A DNA stretch of 64,000 nucleotides, taken from NCBI RefSeq assembly GCF_963678635.1, contig NC_087062.1:97391705-97455704 (forward strand), written 5' to 3'. Shown here piece after piece: positions 31,330-43,600 of the stretch (the stretch's first letter is position 1; each line of letters opens with the position of its first letter). The stretch comes from Symsagittifera roscoffensis (Eukaryota > Xenacoelomorpha > Acoela > Convolutidae). Below the pieces are notes generated by a model that saw nothing but the letters and a program-made list of their open reading frames with translations, was not told the DNA's origin and searched no databases. Position numbers and translations under genes: made by a program.

Positions 31330-31684
31330 AGCGACAGAAGGTAAAAACTTCTTTATCAAAAACGCTGAGTTAGAAAGAAGAAAATCACTGAACAAAAACC
31401 ACCTCAAATTTTGTTGTTCCAATATGGCCATCTTTAAAACCCCATAACTATACAAAAATTGATCACAGTTGAATTTTTTTTCAAATTTGAGTGCAGAAAG
31501 TTTCTTGTTAAAATTTCGCATTTCGTCTGGGAAAAAATCATCCCGAGAACAAATACTCCGTCATTGTCTTCAAAACTCGGAACGAGAAGTGTAAGCTAAA
31601 CAATTTTGCTCGTATATCAGAGCAAAGCATTGAATTTTTCTACTACCCCTTGAAGCAGAAGCAAAACTTGAAGCAGAAGCAAAT
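31330..31684. repeat. third partial copy of segment B
   Basis: Starts GGTAAAAACTTCTTTATC and continues AAAAACGCTGAGTTAGAAAG, matching 26339 onward and 28611 onward. It directly adjoins the 3' end of retrotransposon copy II, as segment B2 adjoins copy I. Segment B may therefore be part of the element's 3' untranslated region. Confidence 0.7.
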
Positions 31685-33712
31685 GAGAGGTAATAATAAA
31701 ACCGAATTCAGTAGTCAAAATTTGCAGTATTCAAAATCCCTTTGTTCTTCAAATTGATCGTAGACGTTATTTGAATTTTGAAGTAATGATATCTTCTAGG
31801 TAATACAACAATACTGCTCGTATCAGGGCAAAGTCTTAAATTTTTCGACTGTCCATTAACTGGTAGCAAGTAGCTTACTTTTGATCAATGAAATATCGAG
31901 AAGAAATGAATATCACGCTGACAATATCAGTTCTTAGCTGTTAAAATTTGATTCGTGCATTGAAATAATAAGACCAAGTACCTTGCCTCAAATCAATTTG
32001 GAACAGTTTTGTTGTGTGTGAGCATTCCACACGCGTAGTAGCAGTGGAAGTAGAAATAGTAAAGATATCAAACAAGGACGTCAATGAAATTGAAACTTTA
32101 GGGACATTAAAATTAAAACTGGTAGGGAATTTTTGTTCAAACAATGCAAGCACGGCATCTGCATTTTAAAGACCAGCTGCAGTCTTTCATAGGGTCATAA
32201 CATGTTGTTGTTCGCGGAAGAAGAGCCGATCGTATTTTACTTTCGTAGTTGTTTTAGGGTGCATTCAAAATGACATTGGAGATTTCCAAAAAATTGTTGA
32301 AACGGCAAACAACTCTATCCGAAAAGAAAGGATATGATTGTCCTTTCTGAGATTGTGTCCGATTCAATTGAAGGCTCGATGCAGTGCGGAGACTGCGTGT
32401 ATAGGTTTAAACGGAGAAAAAAATGCTAAATGATATACATTTTATACCGATATTCATCGCCGTGAAAAAATCGCAGATCTTTTTCAATAAGCTGATAAGA
32501 GATAGGCATAGAGTTGGAAGAATTCTTTTTCGAAGAAGTCTTTGAATTGTTCGGTTTTCTCATAGTCTGTTCCAATTTTGACTAAGTTTCAAAATATAAC
32601 TGAAGGAAGAGATTTTCTAGCATTTAAAGATTTGAGTAAAGAAAAAGCTTTATTCGTTCTGAAACTGCGAGAGCGGGGAAAAAGAACTGTCTGGTTTAGT
32701 TCAAAAAGACACTTTGTTTCATCTTCTAGTCGATCGATTCGATTCAAATCTGTGGCGCGAAGTCTAGGACTATCGAGCATATTTAAATGATGAACAGCTA
32801 ACGAGCAATAGTAAAAGGAGTGATTTAATATTTTCCTTCCTTTTGTGCTAATTGAGCAGCTGAGTGCAGTCAAGGCACTTGAATACCATAAAGAAGAAAA
32901 ATTGCTATTTTGTCATAAGTAAGTTGCAAAAAACTTCGGTTGAGTTGTAGCGACTGACGATATGTCTGCCTATTATTTGAATTGGTGCTAAAAATTTTTT
33001 TTCCGGATTCTGTTGTAGAGCGGATGTCTTGATAAGATAGTACATGATAATGGTCTGAAAGCTCTTCATTCAAAACAAAATAATCTCAGTTATCAGCATT
33101 AGTAACAAAGACCAGATCGAGAATGTTCCCTTGTTTATAAGTCGGATTGCGAGCGATTTAAAAGAGATTCATTCAGTAAAAGGTTTGCTCGTCTGAGTGA
33201 CGACTGATGGCAGTACCCCTGCAAATTGAAGGCTTGTTAAAATCTCCCATGAGTAAAATTTGTATAGATCCGTAAAAAGGTAAATCAGAGTTTGTGCTTA
33301 TCTGAGTTACAAAATTACGAACTGAGAGCTCAACTTGGGAAGATTGGATGTAAAAAGATGAACCACGAGGAGGAATATAAAAAGCTGTACAGTAGATGAT
33401 TTTTAATTAAAAAATTCAATAATCTCGCTGTGGGTTAGAAATTTATCCTAAAATGCAATTAAAATGCATCCATGATGACCAAAAGCAAAGTCGATGCGAT
33501 AGACACAAGTGTAACAATGGCTCAAAAAAGGGAGAGTTACTAATAGACGAATCAAGCCATGTTTCAGATAAACTGCATGTTTCAATTGTAGGGTTTTGTA
33601 CGCGTATCGCATCTAGAATTTTCAATCTTTTTTTACTTGAAACGAAACTTCGTCAATTTAACAGATAAAAAGAAATTACGAAGTCGGTTAAATGAGAATC
33701 TAATCCAGAGAC

Positions 33713-34256
33713 CAGGGATGTAAAAAAATATATTGTATTTAAATATATTGACAATAAATACATTTAAATAATTTATTTTCCAGTTCAAAAAATAAAATAT
33801 ATTTATTTTTCGTAACAATTATTGTTTGAATTGCAAAGCAGGTTTCCAACATAACTCGGCCAATAATTGAAGCGAGTGAAAATGAAGAAAACTGCAGCGA
33901 CTATGCTGAAAGTTTAATAAAAGCCAAAAAAAAGCAAAAAAAATGTGAACCTGGATTGGATTCCAGCTACTTCAAACCTGCCGGAGCGGTTGTTCAGCAG
34001 AGCTGGTCTGGTCCTCGGAGATTATCGAAAAAGAATTCTCCCTATCAACTTTGAAGGACAAATATTTTTGTTCCTTAATAAAACACTTTGGAACGCTTTC
34101 ACTGTTAATGAAATCATCAATTCATGATTGTTCAGAATTTTTTCTCCCCGTCAGGAAACATTTAAATATATTCTTATATTTATTTTTATCCTCAAAAATA
34201 TAAATATATTTATTTTTTTGAAAAAATATATTTAAATATATTTTTTTACATCTCTG
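33713..34256 (+). mobile_element. hAT element remnant with perfect 8-bp target duplication
   Basis: The termini CAGGGATGTAAAAAAATAT and ATATATTTTTTTACATCTCTG are inverted repeats. The flanking octamer CCAGAGAC is identical at 33705-33712 and 34257-34264, the target duplication length of hAT transposons. It is 544 bp long, carries a transposase fragment, and is inserted inside the non-LTR retrotransposon between ORF1 and the endonuclease. Confidence 0.95.
33945..34127 (+). pseudogene. hAT transposase C-terminal dimerisation domain, fragment
   Basis: The frame reads DWIPATSNLPERLFSRAGLVL followed by a KRILPIN..EGQIFLFLNKTLW segment. This matches the hAT C-terminal signature (ATSAPSERVFS..G...T..R..L.P..VE.L.FL..N). 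Only about 60 residues remain; the catalytic core is gone. Probably the element is an internally deleted, non-autonomous derivative. Confidence 0.88.
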
Positions 34257-35241
34257 CCAGAGACAATATATTGTAGTCAAGACGATATCTCAATCTCTTT
34301 ATCTCCCTTGATTTTGAAATTGTTTTCTGGGATTTCAGTTTTCTTTTTATCGCTTTTGAGTTCGTAATAAAAAATTGATTCGCTTTCTCGGTTGATGTGA
34401 GATCAAGTATTATATAGACTTCTCTATATTTTGCAGAATTAAGCAGGTTTTGAGCTATTTTTTTTCGTACTAATTCGGTCTTAAATTTCACTAGTAGAAG
34501 TTGACGCTTTGAGTCCTCGTGAATTTTCAAACACTTTTCAGTTCTATTTTGTCGCTTTCAACTTCGGTTTGAAGCTCAATCAAAATACTTTCACAAGAAT
34601 TTTGTTATTTTCAACATCGCGAGGCGCCGAGTTTTTTCATAATGAAGTTGTGGTTTTTGGATTGCTGCCACTTTGTTCGTTTCTCACTTCGCTCACTTAA
34701 AAAGCTCTTGATAATTTTTCATTTCTCATTGTGTTGATTAGTGTGTTAGCATACGATCTGGTTGAAGCTGGCTCCGGTCGTCTTGCAGCTGCACAGAAAC
34801 CACCGATAAAGTTTTTGGAGAATTTAAAATCGCTTGGTAAGAAAACTTTAGTTTTCACAGGGCAATTTTTAGTAGAGCATGGTACAGACTTTTCAACAAT
34901 TTCGTTTTCTTCTGTGTTGGTGTTATTACGAGTGATTGGTTTTGCTGGCATGTTCGGATTATAAAGAACAATTGATTAATTTTGTTTGATAAAATGAGAA
35001 AACTGAAGCGTTGAGACTCTCACCACCACTGGCAGTGAACCCGAGTTTGCAAGATATCCCAATTCTTCGAAAAAAACACGAAATTCAATTAAAAAGATGT
35101 AAATCAGCTACGATAATATGTAAGAACAACGAAATGAAACAGCAATTTTTAAGTAATTGAACAGATAAATTGTACAGATTTTGTGTTCTGGTGACCATTA
35201 ATCGGATCTCTAAAATCGCTTTCTTAAGTGTACCCAAATAA

Positions 35242-36191
35242 GTTATCCAAAATGAAATACCACTACCATATTATTTACAACAACACGAAATAACACAAAA
35301 TCAACTTAGAAATTTTTCACAAATGCCAAATGCCGCAGAATCACTACAAATGACAATGAATCCATACCTAATGGGTGGATCCTGAATAACATCAAATAAA
35401 CCATTGATGGTATTTACAGGTACAGACCCTGAATACTCTGTAGAAGATTATTTAAATGCAGTCACAGCAAATTTAATTTTAATTATAGGACCTGAACCAA
35501 TTAATACGCCATTTCACCAAAATTGGATACATAGACGCACAGCGTTAATACAAACAACACTTGATGGCGCAGCTCAAAATGGTTTTCAGTTTTACCAATA
35601 GATATAAAAACAGATTGGAAAAGATTCACACAAGAATTTTCAAAAATGTTTGACTCTGAAAGAAATAAACAACATCAGAGAGTTTTATGTAATGAAATTT
35701 GCAGACTACCAAACGAAACAATTAAACAATTGGCAGTACGAATCGAAACACTAGTTCGAAAAACATACTCACTTAACACCCATGATTATAAAAACACGAA
35801 AATGACAGAAATTTTAATGATGACTCTAACACCCCAATTAAGGAAAATAGCTATTAAAAAGAAAGCATCACATCCTTCCTCAATTCGAGAACCAGATTTA
35901 AATTTCAGAAAACTAGTTGATAAACTAGAACAAGCAGAAATTACAATGAAACTGGAAGAAACAGAAAACTTTAAACTACAATACGTCAATAGAATCGAAA
36001 CAAATACTACACATATAAACAACATACAAGATTCAGATGAAGATCTAACTGAAAAAATCACTGAAACTTTAAAAATATATGAGAAAAACCCAAACTTCAA
36101 AGGTAAACCATCTTTCAAAAAATGGTGTAATTATTGCCGACGATATGGATACAGTATTGCCAAATGTAGACAAAAACAACAAGATAACTAA
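35242..36191 (+). pseudogene. Gypsy-type gag with zinc knuckle, two disruptions
   Basis: Capsid-like gag. The open frame from 35242 has an in-frame TGA near 35380, continues at 35404-35601 (PEYSVEDYLNAVTANL), shifts frame near 35580, and runs 35646-36191 (FDSERNKQHQRV, KLVDKLEQAEITMKLEE). It ends in a CX2CX4-type nucleocapsid knuckle, CNYCRRYGYSIAKC, in which the usual His is Tyr. Gag forms the particle and the knuckle binds RNA. Confidence 0.8.
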
Positions 36192-36239
36192 AACAAACCA
36201 CAAAAATAAAAAGAACCAAATAAATCAATCTATCAATAC

Positions 36240-36785
36240 ATGAAAAAAGACCAAATTTCACCAAACAAAAACATACATAGTAACAACAGCTCTGGTAAAC
36301 CACTTCCAAACAGTTCAAATTACTCAAGAAACCAATCACCCTATAATTCTAGTTATAGAGGTAGATCACCAGAACAAAGGAGTTCACGAAATTTCTCACA
36401 AAATAGATATAGTCGATCAAATAGTCAAAACAATCAGTATAGAAATAACTATTCACGATCAAATTCAAACAGATCAGAATTTTTTGATACCAGTTCCCAT
36501 TCAAATTCTAGGAATAGACACTATTCAAACGATAGATCACGAAATTCATCATACAATAGAAACAGAAACTATACAAACAATAGAAATAGAAGCTATTCCA
36601 ATAATCGAAATCAACGTTACCAAAACAATAGATCAAGAAACAATTCATACAACAGATCCAATGATCAACGAACGAATAACAATAACTACCATAATAGATC
36701 ACGAAATAATTCACAAAATAGAAATCCAAACTATAACAATCAGCAAAAGAATTATTCTGAATCTCCTCATAGGAATAATGAATAA
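36240..36785 (+). pseudogene. Asn/Ser/Arg-rich region after gag
   Basis: In the same frame as gag after two stop codons. About 180 residues composed mostly of Asn, Ser, Arg and Tyr, with recurring NNRNR, RSRNNSYNRS and YSNNRNR units. Such basic low-complexity stretches next to a zinc knuckle are likely RNA-binding; that role is inferred. The underlying DNA is not an exact tandem repeat. Confidence 0.7.
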
Positions 36786-36989
36786 TTATCGCTACTCCGA
36801 TTCCCAATACAAATATAGAAGCAATACACCGAAACATCAAAGACAATTTAATCAGGTACAAACAACTGAAGAAACAAACCAGACCCCCCTGGTATCGATG
36901 TTACAGAAAATACAGAATTACAATTAAACCACATTAATTGTGAATCAACAGACAGCGAAAGTGATACAAATAATACTATCTTAGTAAAT

Positions 36990-37310
36990 ATGATCACAAC
37001 CGAAAATGATTACGAACCTATTATATATGAACAACCTTTCCCTTCACACATATACGAAAATCAATTGGAACTTCTTCAAAATTACTACACTACACTTATT
37101 AGTAATAATGTACCAGTTGAACAAGAAGTAAATAGAATTAACACTGTAATTGAACCCGAAAAAGACGCAGTACAGAGCTCAAGTACAAACCACATATATC
37201 AAAATATACAAAAAGAACAACCAAGAGAAAAAATTTGGACAATTCCATTTCTCTTAGAAAGTCCAAAAAGTAAAGAATTTCAACCACCAGATCTTGAAAT
37301 AGATTTTTAA
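36990..37310 (+). pseudogene. gag-pro linker region
   Basis: An acidic open frame of 106 residues (EPIIYEQPFPSHIYENQLEL, EREKIW-like end) between the Asn/Ser/Arg-rich segment and the protease motif. No family recognised. It is offset in frame from the protease that follows. Confidence 0.5.
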
Positions 37311-38595
37311 ACGACTCAGGAGCAGAATCAAATATAATTAATATTCCCACTTGGAATGAAATTAAAACACTACACCCAACCCTAATACCTATTAAGACAG
37401 CCAGCAAATTAGCAACAGCACAGGGCTCAACATTAATAAATTTGGAAAAATCTAATTTTTCCTGGTTCCCACGAGAACAGTGGAACAAGACAAAATCTTA
37501 AACAAACCATTTAAACAAACATTCTACAAAACAGATATAAAACACAATATCATTGGCATACCATTTATAACTAAGTATATCCCCACAAAAAATATTTTAA
37601 ATAGTAAATTTCATATAAATGACAAGTACACAAGAATTAAAAATACATCCTTAGCATTCTTTCAAAGATTAAACCAACAACCACCATTTTTCTCTAAATT
37701 TTACCCTGAATACAATCAGCAACGAAAATATCTGAAACCACTATCAGGAAATGTATGTAACTTTTCAATTAAACAAGTTGACCAATACGATAAAACCCAA
37801 AATAAAAAGCAACATCTCTATATGTCAGATCTTGAACTTAAACCTATCCATAAATTTTTTCATATAATAACCTCATCTATAAAATACATGAAACATTCAA
37901 ACTCCGATATTATTTCGTTACACGTGTATAACAATTCACCATACCAGATAATATTACCTCTAGGACTCATAGGATACTGTGAAGCAAATGCCACAACTTT
38001 ACCCACAAACAAAGTAGCATATCGTGTCAATAATATACTACAATTACTAGACATATGTCAATCAACAATTCACGATGAAGAATTATCAATAAACAATATA
38101 ATAAGCAATGAAAAAAGAAACACAGATTATTTCACAAATACACCATATTTTAAACCAACATTTAAAAAATCACATTTTACAGAAGAACAACAAAAATACC
38201 TGACAATGTTTAATTTTCAACATTCTCAAATAACACAAAACGAAATCGACAAATTAGCCAAATTGTTATTAAAATATCCAACAGTTTATGCAACATTAAA
38301 ATTCGATGTCGGAAAAATTAGTTCACCACTACATTTAGCTTTAAAACCTGACGCAACTTTCAAAAAGCAAAGAGCAAGCAAAGTACCAACACACTTACAC
38401 GATAAAGTAAGTAGACTACTTGACATTTTAGAACAATATGAAATTATATCTCCAGTAAATAAAGAAAAACAACTAAAAGGCAACACCTTTATCAACCCAG
38501 GTATCATCCTAGCACAAGGAGAATCACTAAAAATTGTTCTAGACGCTAGATATCTCAATTCCCTAATTGACGAGCTAAATTTAATTGGCACATAG
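37311..38595 (+). pseudogene. retroelement protease and N-terminal reverse transcriptase
   Basis: Begins LNDSGAESNIIN, a retropepsin DSGA active-site motif, followed after a frameshift by HNIIGIPFITKYIPT, which matches the I(I/L)G-type second protease motif. The long frame 37480-38595 continues through a linker into the reverse transcriptase fingers (PLHLALKPDATFKKQRASKVP, then KIVLDARYLNSLIDELN). The frame stops at 38593. Confidence 0.8.
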
Positions 38596-39170
38596 AACCT
38601 ATTCAAATAATTCTTACAAAAATAAACGGTAAATATTTCAAAACCGCAGTTATGAATAGTGCATATAATCAAATGCCATTAGATGAACAATCACGACGAT
38701 TAACACCATTCGTTATTGGAAATCAACAATACGAACTCAACGGATTATTGTATGGTATATCCATAGGACCAGCAGCTTTTTCAGCTTTTATGAGTAAAAT
38801 TTTTAGACCACTAATACTCAGGAAAAGTGCGATCACGTACTTAGAAGATGTTTTCATGCAATCATAAACTAAAGACGAATTGTTTATAATTTTAGAACAG
38901 TATCATCAAATTCTCAAAAATGAAAATATAAAAGCAGCCCCAGATAAATCACATTTTTTTCTAACACGCGCAAAGTTTCTTGGATACATTATTGAAAGAA
39001 ACTCTATAACTCTATTAAAAACACGTATAGACGCAATTCAAAAACTTCAACCACCCACAAATAAAAAGAAAATCCAAGATTTCTTTGGAATGATAACTTT
39101 CCTCAGTAAATATGTAAATAAAATGCAATTATACTTAAGACCTTTCTATAACATCCTTAGACAGTAAAAC
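38596..39170 (+). pseudogene. reverse transcriptase palm and thumb, catalytic residues altered
   Basis: Continues the reverse transcriptase in two frames (38652-38867 and 38880-39167). Motifs: NSAYNQMPLDEQSRRLTPFV, QYELNGLLYGISIGPAAFS, ITYLEDVFMQ, AKFLGYIIERN and IQDFFGMITFLSKY. The invariant YxDD box reads YLED, and the aspartate expected in the first catalytic motif is missing (AVMNSAYNQ). A stop at 38865 separates the two frames. The enzyme would be inactive. Confidence 0.85.
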
Positions 39171-39840
39171 AACTTTGAATGGACCACTGATCATCAAACA
39201 CGATTTATCGAAATTAAAAAATTGCTAACAGAACAAATATCAAATACAATCCCAGATCCAAATCAACCATTCTATGCAATGTGCGATGCTTCGAATTTTG
39301 GCATCGGCGCAGCATTACTACAATCACACAGTGGAACAAATAAGATGAATCTTATATCAGCAAATTCTCGCTTATAAACACAAGCCGAAATACGACTCTC
39401 TTCCCTTATGAGAGAAGGCACAGCTATAATATACACACTTACAGAATATGATTTTCTGATACTTGGATCAAAACATTCAACAGTTCTTTTTACGGATCAC
39501 AAACCAATCATATTCTTTTTACACAAAAATCGAATCCAAGCCATCGAGTTTACAGTTTTCAATTAATTTTAAGGAAATTCCCAAACTTACATATAGTTTG
39601 GACAGCAGGAAAAAACCTTGCATTACCAGATACACTAAGTAGAAATACACCACCTGAATTATTCAAACGAAAAACTACAATTGAAATACCACAAAATATT
39701 AAATTTAATCTCGCGAAAAACGAAACAACACCACGACTAGAATGTAAATACGCAGTAAAAACCGATATAGAACAATCACAAAAAACAATTTGCAACATTT
39801 TCCACTTTGATTAGATTGTCAAAATAATCACTACGAAGTC
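39171..39840 (+). pseudogene. RNase H domain
   Basis: Frames read FYAMCDASNFGIGAALLQ (first catalytic Asp motif of retroelement RNase H), SLMREGTAIIYTLTEYDFL and TVLFTDHKPIIFFL (TDHKPL motif). A TAA interrupts between the first two, near 39376, and further stops follow 39560. Confidence 0.8.
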
Positions 39841-41251
39841 GATTTATTAGGTACATCCACAATTAAACCAATTCCATATTCACATTGGATAAAAAACAAT
39901 ACTCAACAAAAGACAATAAAGCAACAGCCATACAAAAAAGATCCCTTTCATTAATAGAAAAAGAAAATCCAACTGACATTATAATAAATTTATCAGCACC
40001 GCCGACAACTGATTTAAAATCCACAATAAATCAAGTTTTTAACCTTCACGACCCACTTGACACCATTCCGCTATCAAAAATAGAAGTCGAAAATATTTTT
40101 TTACCACCAACAGAGAAAATTACACTACAATTATTACAAAAATACCAAAATTTTGACCCTATTATTAGACAACTCAAATCATGGCACAAATATAAAATAA
40201 AGCCAGCAAAAGCTGATACAACGATATTAGGAAACAAAACACTCCTTCGATACTATAGAAAATTCAATAAAACTACTATAAAGGAAAACACAGATCTTTT
40301 AGAATATCAAATACCCGTTTTTAAGGTACCCTGTCTTCCTCTCAGTATGATGTTGATAGCATTCAACAAATCACGCACACAAAATACAAAAGAACACTCA
40401 GGATCAGAAAAGACATATTCAAATTTTACACAAAATTTTTACTTCCCAAATGCACCAATTTGGATTAAAGTATTATGCAACAATTGCATAATATGTCAAT
40501 TAAATAAACTTTACCCAAATCAAAAACAAATAGCACAAAAACAAGACTTTAAAGGACAAAGTCTATATTTCAATCATAGAGTTTCATTTGACACAAAAGG
40601 ACCAATTTCACCATGCTCCGAAGAAATTCTTATATTATGGTCAGTGTTGATGCATTTACGCACTACGTAGCACTCAACTCAGTACCACACTGTAATGCTC
40701 ATTACGCATTCACAACACTCTACGAACATTGGATAGCTAAATTCGGATTACCCGAAATACTAGTTACAGATAATGGCACAGAATTTATAAATAATGAAAT
40801 CATCGCATTATGCCACCTATATAAAATCAAACATAAACCACGTACATCTCATGCACCATGGACAAATGGATTAGTTGAAGGTATGAACCGTTCACTACAA
40901 GAATATCTTCCATGTATCATAAATGGAAATGATACAAGATACACTGAATGGTCAGCAGATGTAAAATTATTCCCCTTATCTTATAATTCACAAATCAAAA
41001 CAACCCTAGGAATGTCACCATACGAAATAGTTTTTAATCAAAAGCCACGAAAACCAATCATGTTTACAGCAAATGCTAATAAAAATACACAAGGATTTTG
41101 TCAACCAAACAAAGATTCAATTTGTTATAATCTACCATTACATACCCATGATGAAGACCACTTTCATCACCCACAAATTTTAAAATTAGCTTCCGGTACA
41201 CATACCGAATGGATTTTAAATAGAGATAAAAAACATAAAGAAATATACTAA
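39841..41251 (+). pseudogene. integrase: zinc-binding and DDE core, one frameshift
   Basis: The frame 39885-40670 contains a connector, then the zinc-binding segment EHSGSEKTYSNF..YFPN with CNNCIICQLNK; the first His of the HHCC set is not evident. It shifts frame near 40613 into 40613-41251, where the core keeps VSFDTKGPIS (first Asp), LVTDNGTEFINNE (second Asp) and PWTNGLVEGMNRSLQEYL (Glu). Integrase inserts the cDNA into the genome. Apart from the frameshift this is the best-preserved part of the element. Confidence 0.87.
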
Positions 41252-41870
41252 AAAGTAACAAAGAAATTGTTACAAAGGCAAAATATAAATAATCAAATTA
41301 ATTCACGCTTCATGCCAGCCACCGATTAAAAAATTAGAACATTTGTTTTAATAACCAATTTTAATACACAAAAAGGAATATCCAAAAAACTGCAACCACT
41401 TCAAAAAGGACCATATCAAATAATTAATAAACCTGCTGAAGTAACATACAAACTTACTGATTTCAGCAAAAAAGAAATAATTCAACACCGAAACAAACTC
41501 TTACCTTATTTTCCAAAAGAATACGCAATCCGCGAAATAACTCAATTATATTCTTTCACAGGCTTACACATCGTTCAAAATCATTCACAAATAGAACAAA
41601 ATCAAAACGTTAATACCACAACAAATAAAAATACAATTCAACAGCAAAATGTAGACCCTCAAAAATCAAACACACCAGAACCAAAAACATCTCAAAAAGA
41701 AAGAAGAAAAAATAGAAAACTGACAGAAAAAAATCTTACCACAGGATCAACAACAAAAATCCGAACATAGAGAATCATCACGTCTGAGAAGTCAACCACG
41801 AAAAAACTATAAGACATTCATTCCACAGTCTAAAATATTAATGAAAGTTGAATTTCAGAAACAACTTTAA
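41252..41870 (+). pseudogene. integrase C-terminal GPY/F-type tail
   Basis: After the stop at 41249, frames read LQPLQKGPYQIINK and VTYKLTD.., the GPY/F module of Gypsy integrases, then a Gln/Asn/Lys-rich tail (HRNKLLPYFPKE, KERRKNRKLTEKN). It ends near 41870 in a basic segment with RLRSQPRKNYK. Confidence 0.7.
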
Positions 41871-42920
41871 TTAGATTACCGTAAACATTCCTTTTAATCA
41901 CTTTAAACTTTCACATTTCTGTAAATACATGCTGAAAATAACCTCGATCATTTCTAGTTCAAATTCAGCCAATAGAAATTGTTCAAATTGCCACCTTTAT
42001 ATCTCTAACACAAGCTCATTAGCCGATAGATATTAATCTCCAGGCATATCTATAACTATAACTTTTCAACCTCTAGGTCAAAAATATGCAACTTGCTAAA
42101 ACTTGATAACTTGAAAGAACACTACTTCAATATTACAATCCTCCCCTATCATATTATGCAAAAATCAACAATAATTTCCCAACTCAGACCTCAAAAGTCC
42201 CCCAACCAAAATTGTCAAATTAGCCTTAAGTAAAAAAAACCCATGATCATTCCGCCTAAAGTACAAATATTTCAAAGATACCCCTACTTACCCAACAAAT
42301 AAAAACAAAACTATGAAGACCTCCCGAATACCATAAAAATACACCCTCAACAATTTTGGACAAAACTCAACCCACTTGTCAAAAAATCAATAAATAATCC
42401 AACCATACTTGAATTTTGCCTCACAACTTTAAAAAATATTCGACGAAACAAATCATTTCTTAAATGCTTCTTTTCATAACAGTTGATTACATAAAACAAA
42501 AACTTCCCAACCTCTCCACAAAATTTTTCAATCTATTTAATTTTTTGCTATTCTTTTTCATTGAAATTTTTGAATCTCTAATAATCATTTCTATAATTTT
42601 TTGCAATCTTTTTTTGATTTTCTTCTCCCTATTTGAAATATATCTCCAACTTTCCTAAATCCTTGACCACATCTACAGGTACGAAAACATAAAATCAATT
42701 TAAATGATACGAACCATTTTTAGTCGAAAAGATATTTTTCTTTTATTCATAATTTTTCTCACATTTTTAATATCCCTAATTATGACAATGTGCAAATGTA
42801 TAAAAAAGGAAAAAAGGCAACAGTCACATTCTTCTTTGCAACTATTCTTTTAATACTTTTTATTGAAGATTATTATAATAAACATAAAATTTCCCAATAA
42901 GAATTAAACATTCAACTAAC
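41871..42920 (+). other. element spacer between pol and the duplicated cassettes
   Basis: About 1 kb of AT-rich, C-containing, G-poor sequence without a convincing frame. The only hydrophobic open frame (42464-42658) is a Phe/Ile/Leu stretch of low complexity. It could hold a splice acceptor for the env-position ORF, but none can be assigned. Confidence 0.5.
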
Positions 42921-43600
42921 TTTTCAAAATTGCCAATCAACCACCACCAAACCAACCCCCACCAACAACATCCCATGAAAGTCCAATAACACCTAAAACT
43001 ACCAAAAATCCCCCACCATCAACACGAATTTCTCTTCAAGACAATGCATACACTTTTGAAGAACGACACGCACGATTATCTGAACCCTTAGATCCAGTTC
43101 ATCGCCAAGCACCTTTAAGTGAACCAACATATAATTTATACCCCACCTTGCAACAAGATCTTAATCGATTAAGACATACAACCAAAATCAAAATACACAT
43201 GAAATAAATAGACAAATCATACACCCAGGAAGAGATAGAAATTTTCAAACCCCCAGAATTCATTTTAACATACCCCAGTCGCCGACACCAACTACCTCAG
43301 AACTTTCAAGTAGTACACTACTAGAAACTCCCACGTTTTCTTCACAACAAAGCATCTCAAATATCCCATCGGATTATTTAGGTTCAACTCCAACATCAGA
43401 ACAAATTCAAAAAAAATCTTTTTAACCCCCCAGATACCACCGAACGACCACCATATTGGTCAACACACTCATCTACTCAATTTGAACCAAATTTAGTGAA
43501 TGAACCAATAGATATCTCTTCTGATACAACATTATCATCTCTACCAGAAACACCTTCACTTCCATCAACACCATTAGAAATATCACTTTTTATAACCCAT
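42921..43600 (+). pseudogene. Pro/Ser/Thr-rich N-terminal ORF of cassette copy 1
   Basis: Reads as a Pro/Thr-rich segment followed by FEERHARLSEPLDPVHRQAP and, after disruptions, ISSDTTLSSLPETPSLPSTP (43496 onward). No domain recognised. The same segment in copy 2 is at 47499-48250. Confidence 0.55.

Larger units (their letters stand above)
31685..34951 (-). pseudogene. non-LTR retrotransposon copy II: ORF1, endonuclease, 3' end; RT deleted
   Basis: In minus-strand order: ORF1 pieces (34951-34697, then 34530-34260 with a coiled-coil-like stretch and REVYIILDLTSTEKA, as in LINE ORF1 proteins), the hAT insertion, an apurinic-type endonuclease start near 33690-33443 (PTIETCSLSETWLDSSIS), a later piece near 33090 reading DLVFVTNADN, NEELSDHYHVL at 33073 (SDH motif of the endonuclease), a linker (32873-32589), and then the 3' region 32515-31685 that matches copy I. 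The RT core is missing, so this is an internally deleted copy. Multiple stops and frameshifts make it non-functional. Confidence 0.75.

Noticed and set aside
34731-34964. Plus-strand frame of 77 residues next to the Gypsy element
   Set aside because: It is opposite the LINE ORF1-like minus-strand frame and has no recognisable features.
36508-36861. Minus-strand and shifted plus-strand frames over the Asn/Ser/Arg-rich segment
   Set aside because: Shadows created by low-complexity codons; the gag frame continues directly into the Asn/Ser/Arg-rich frame.
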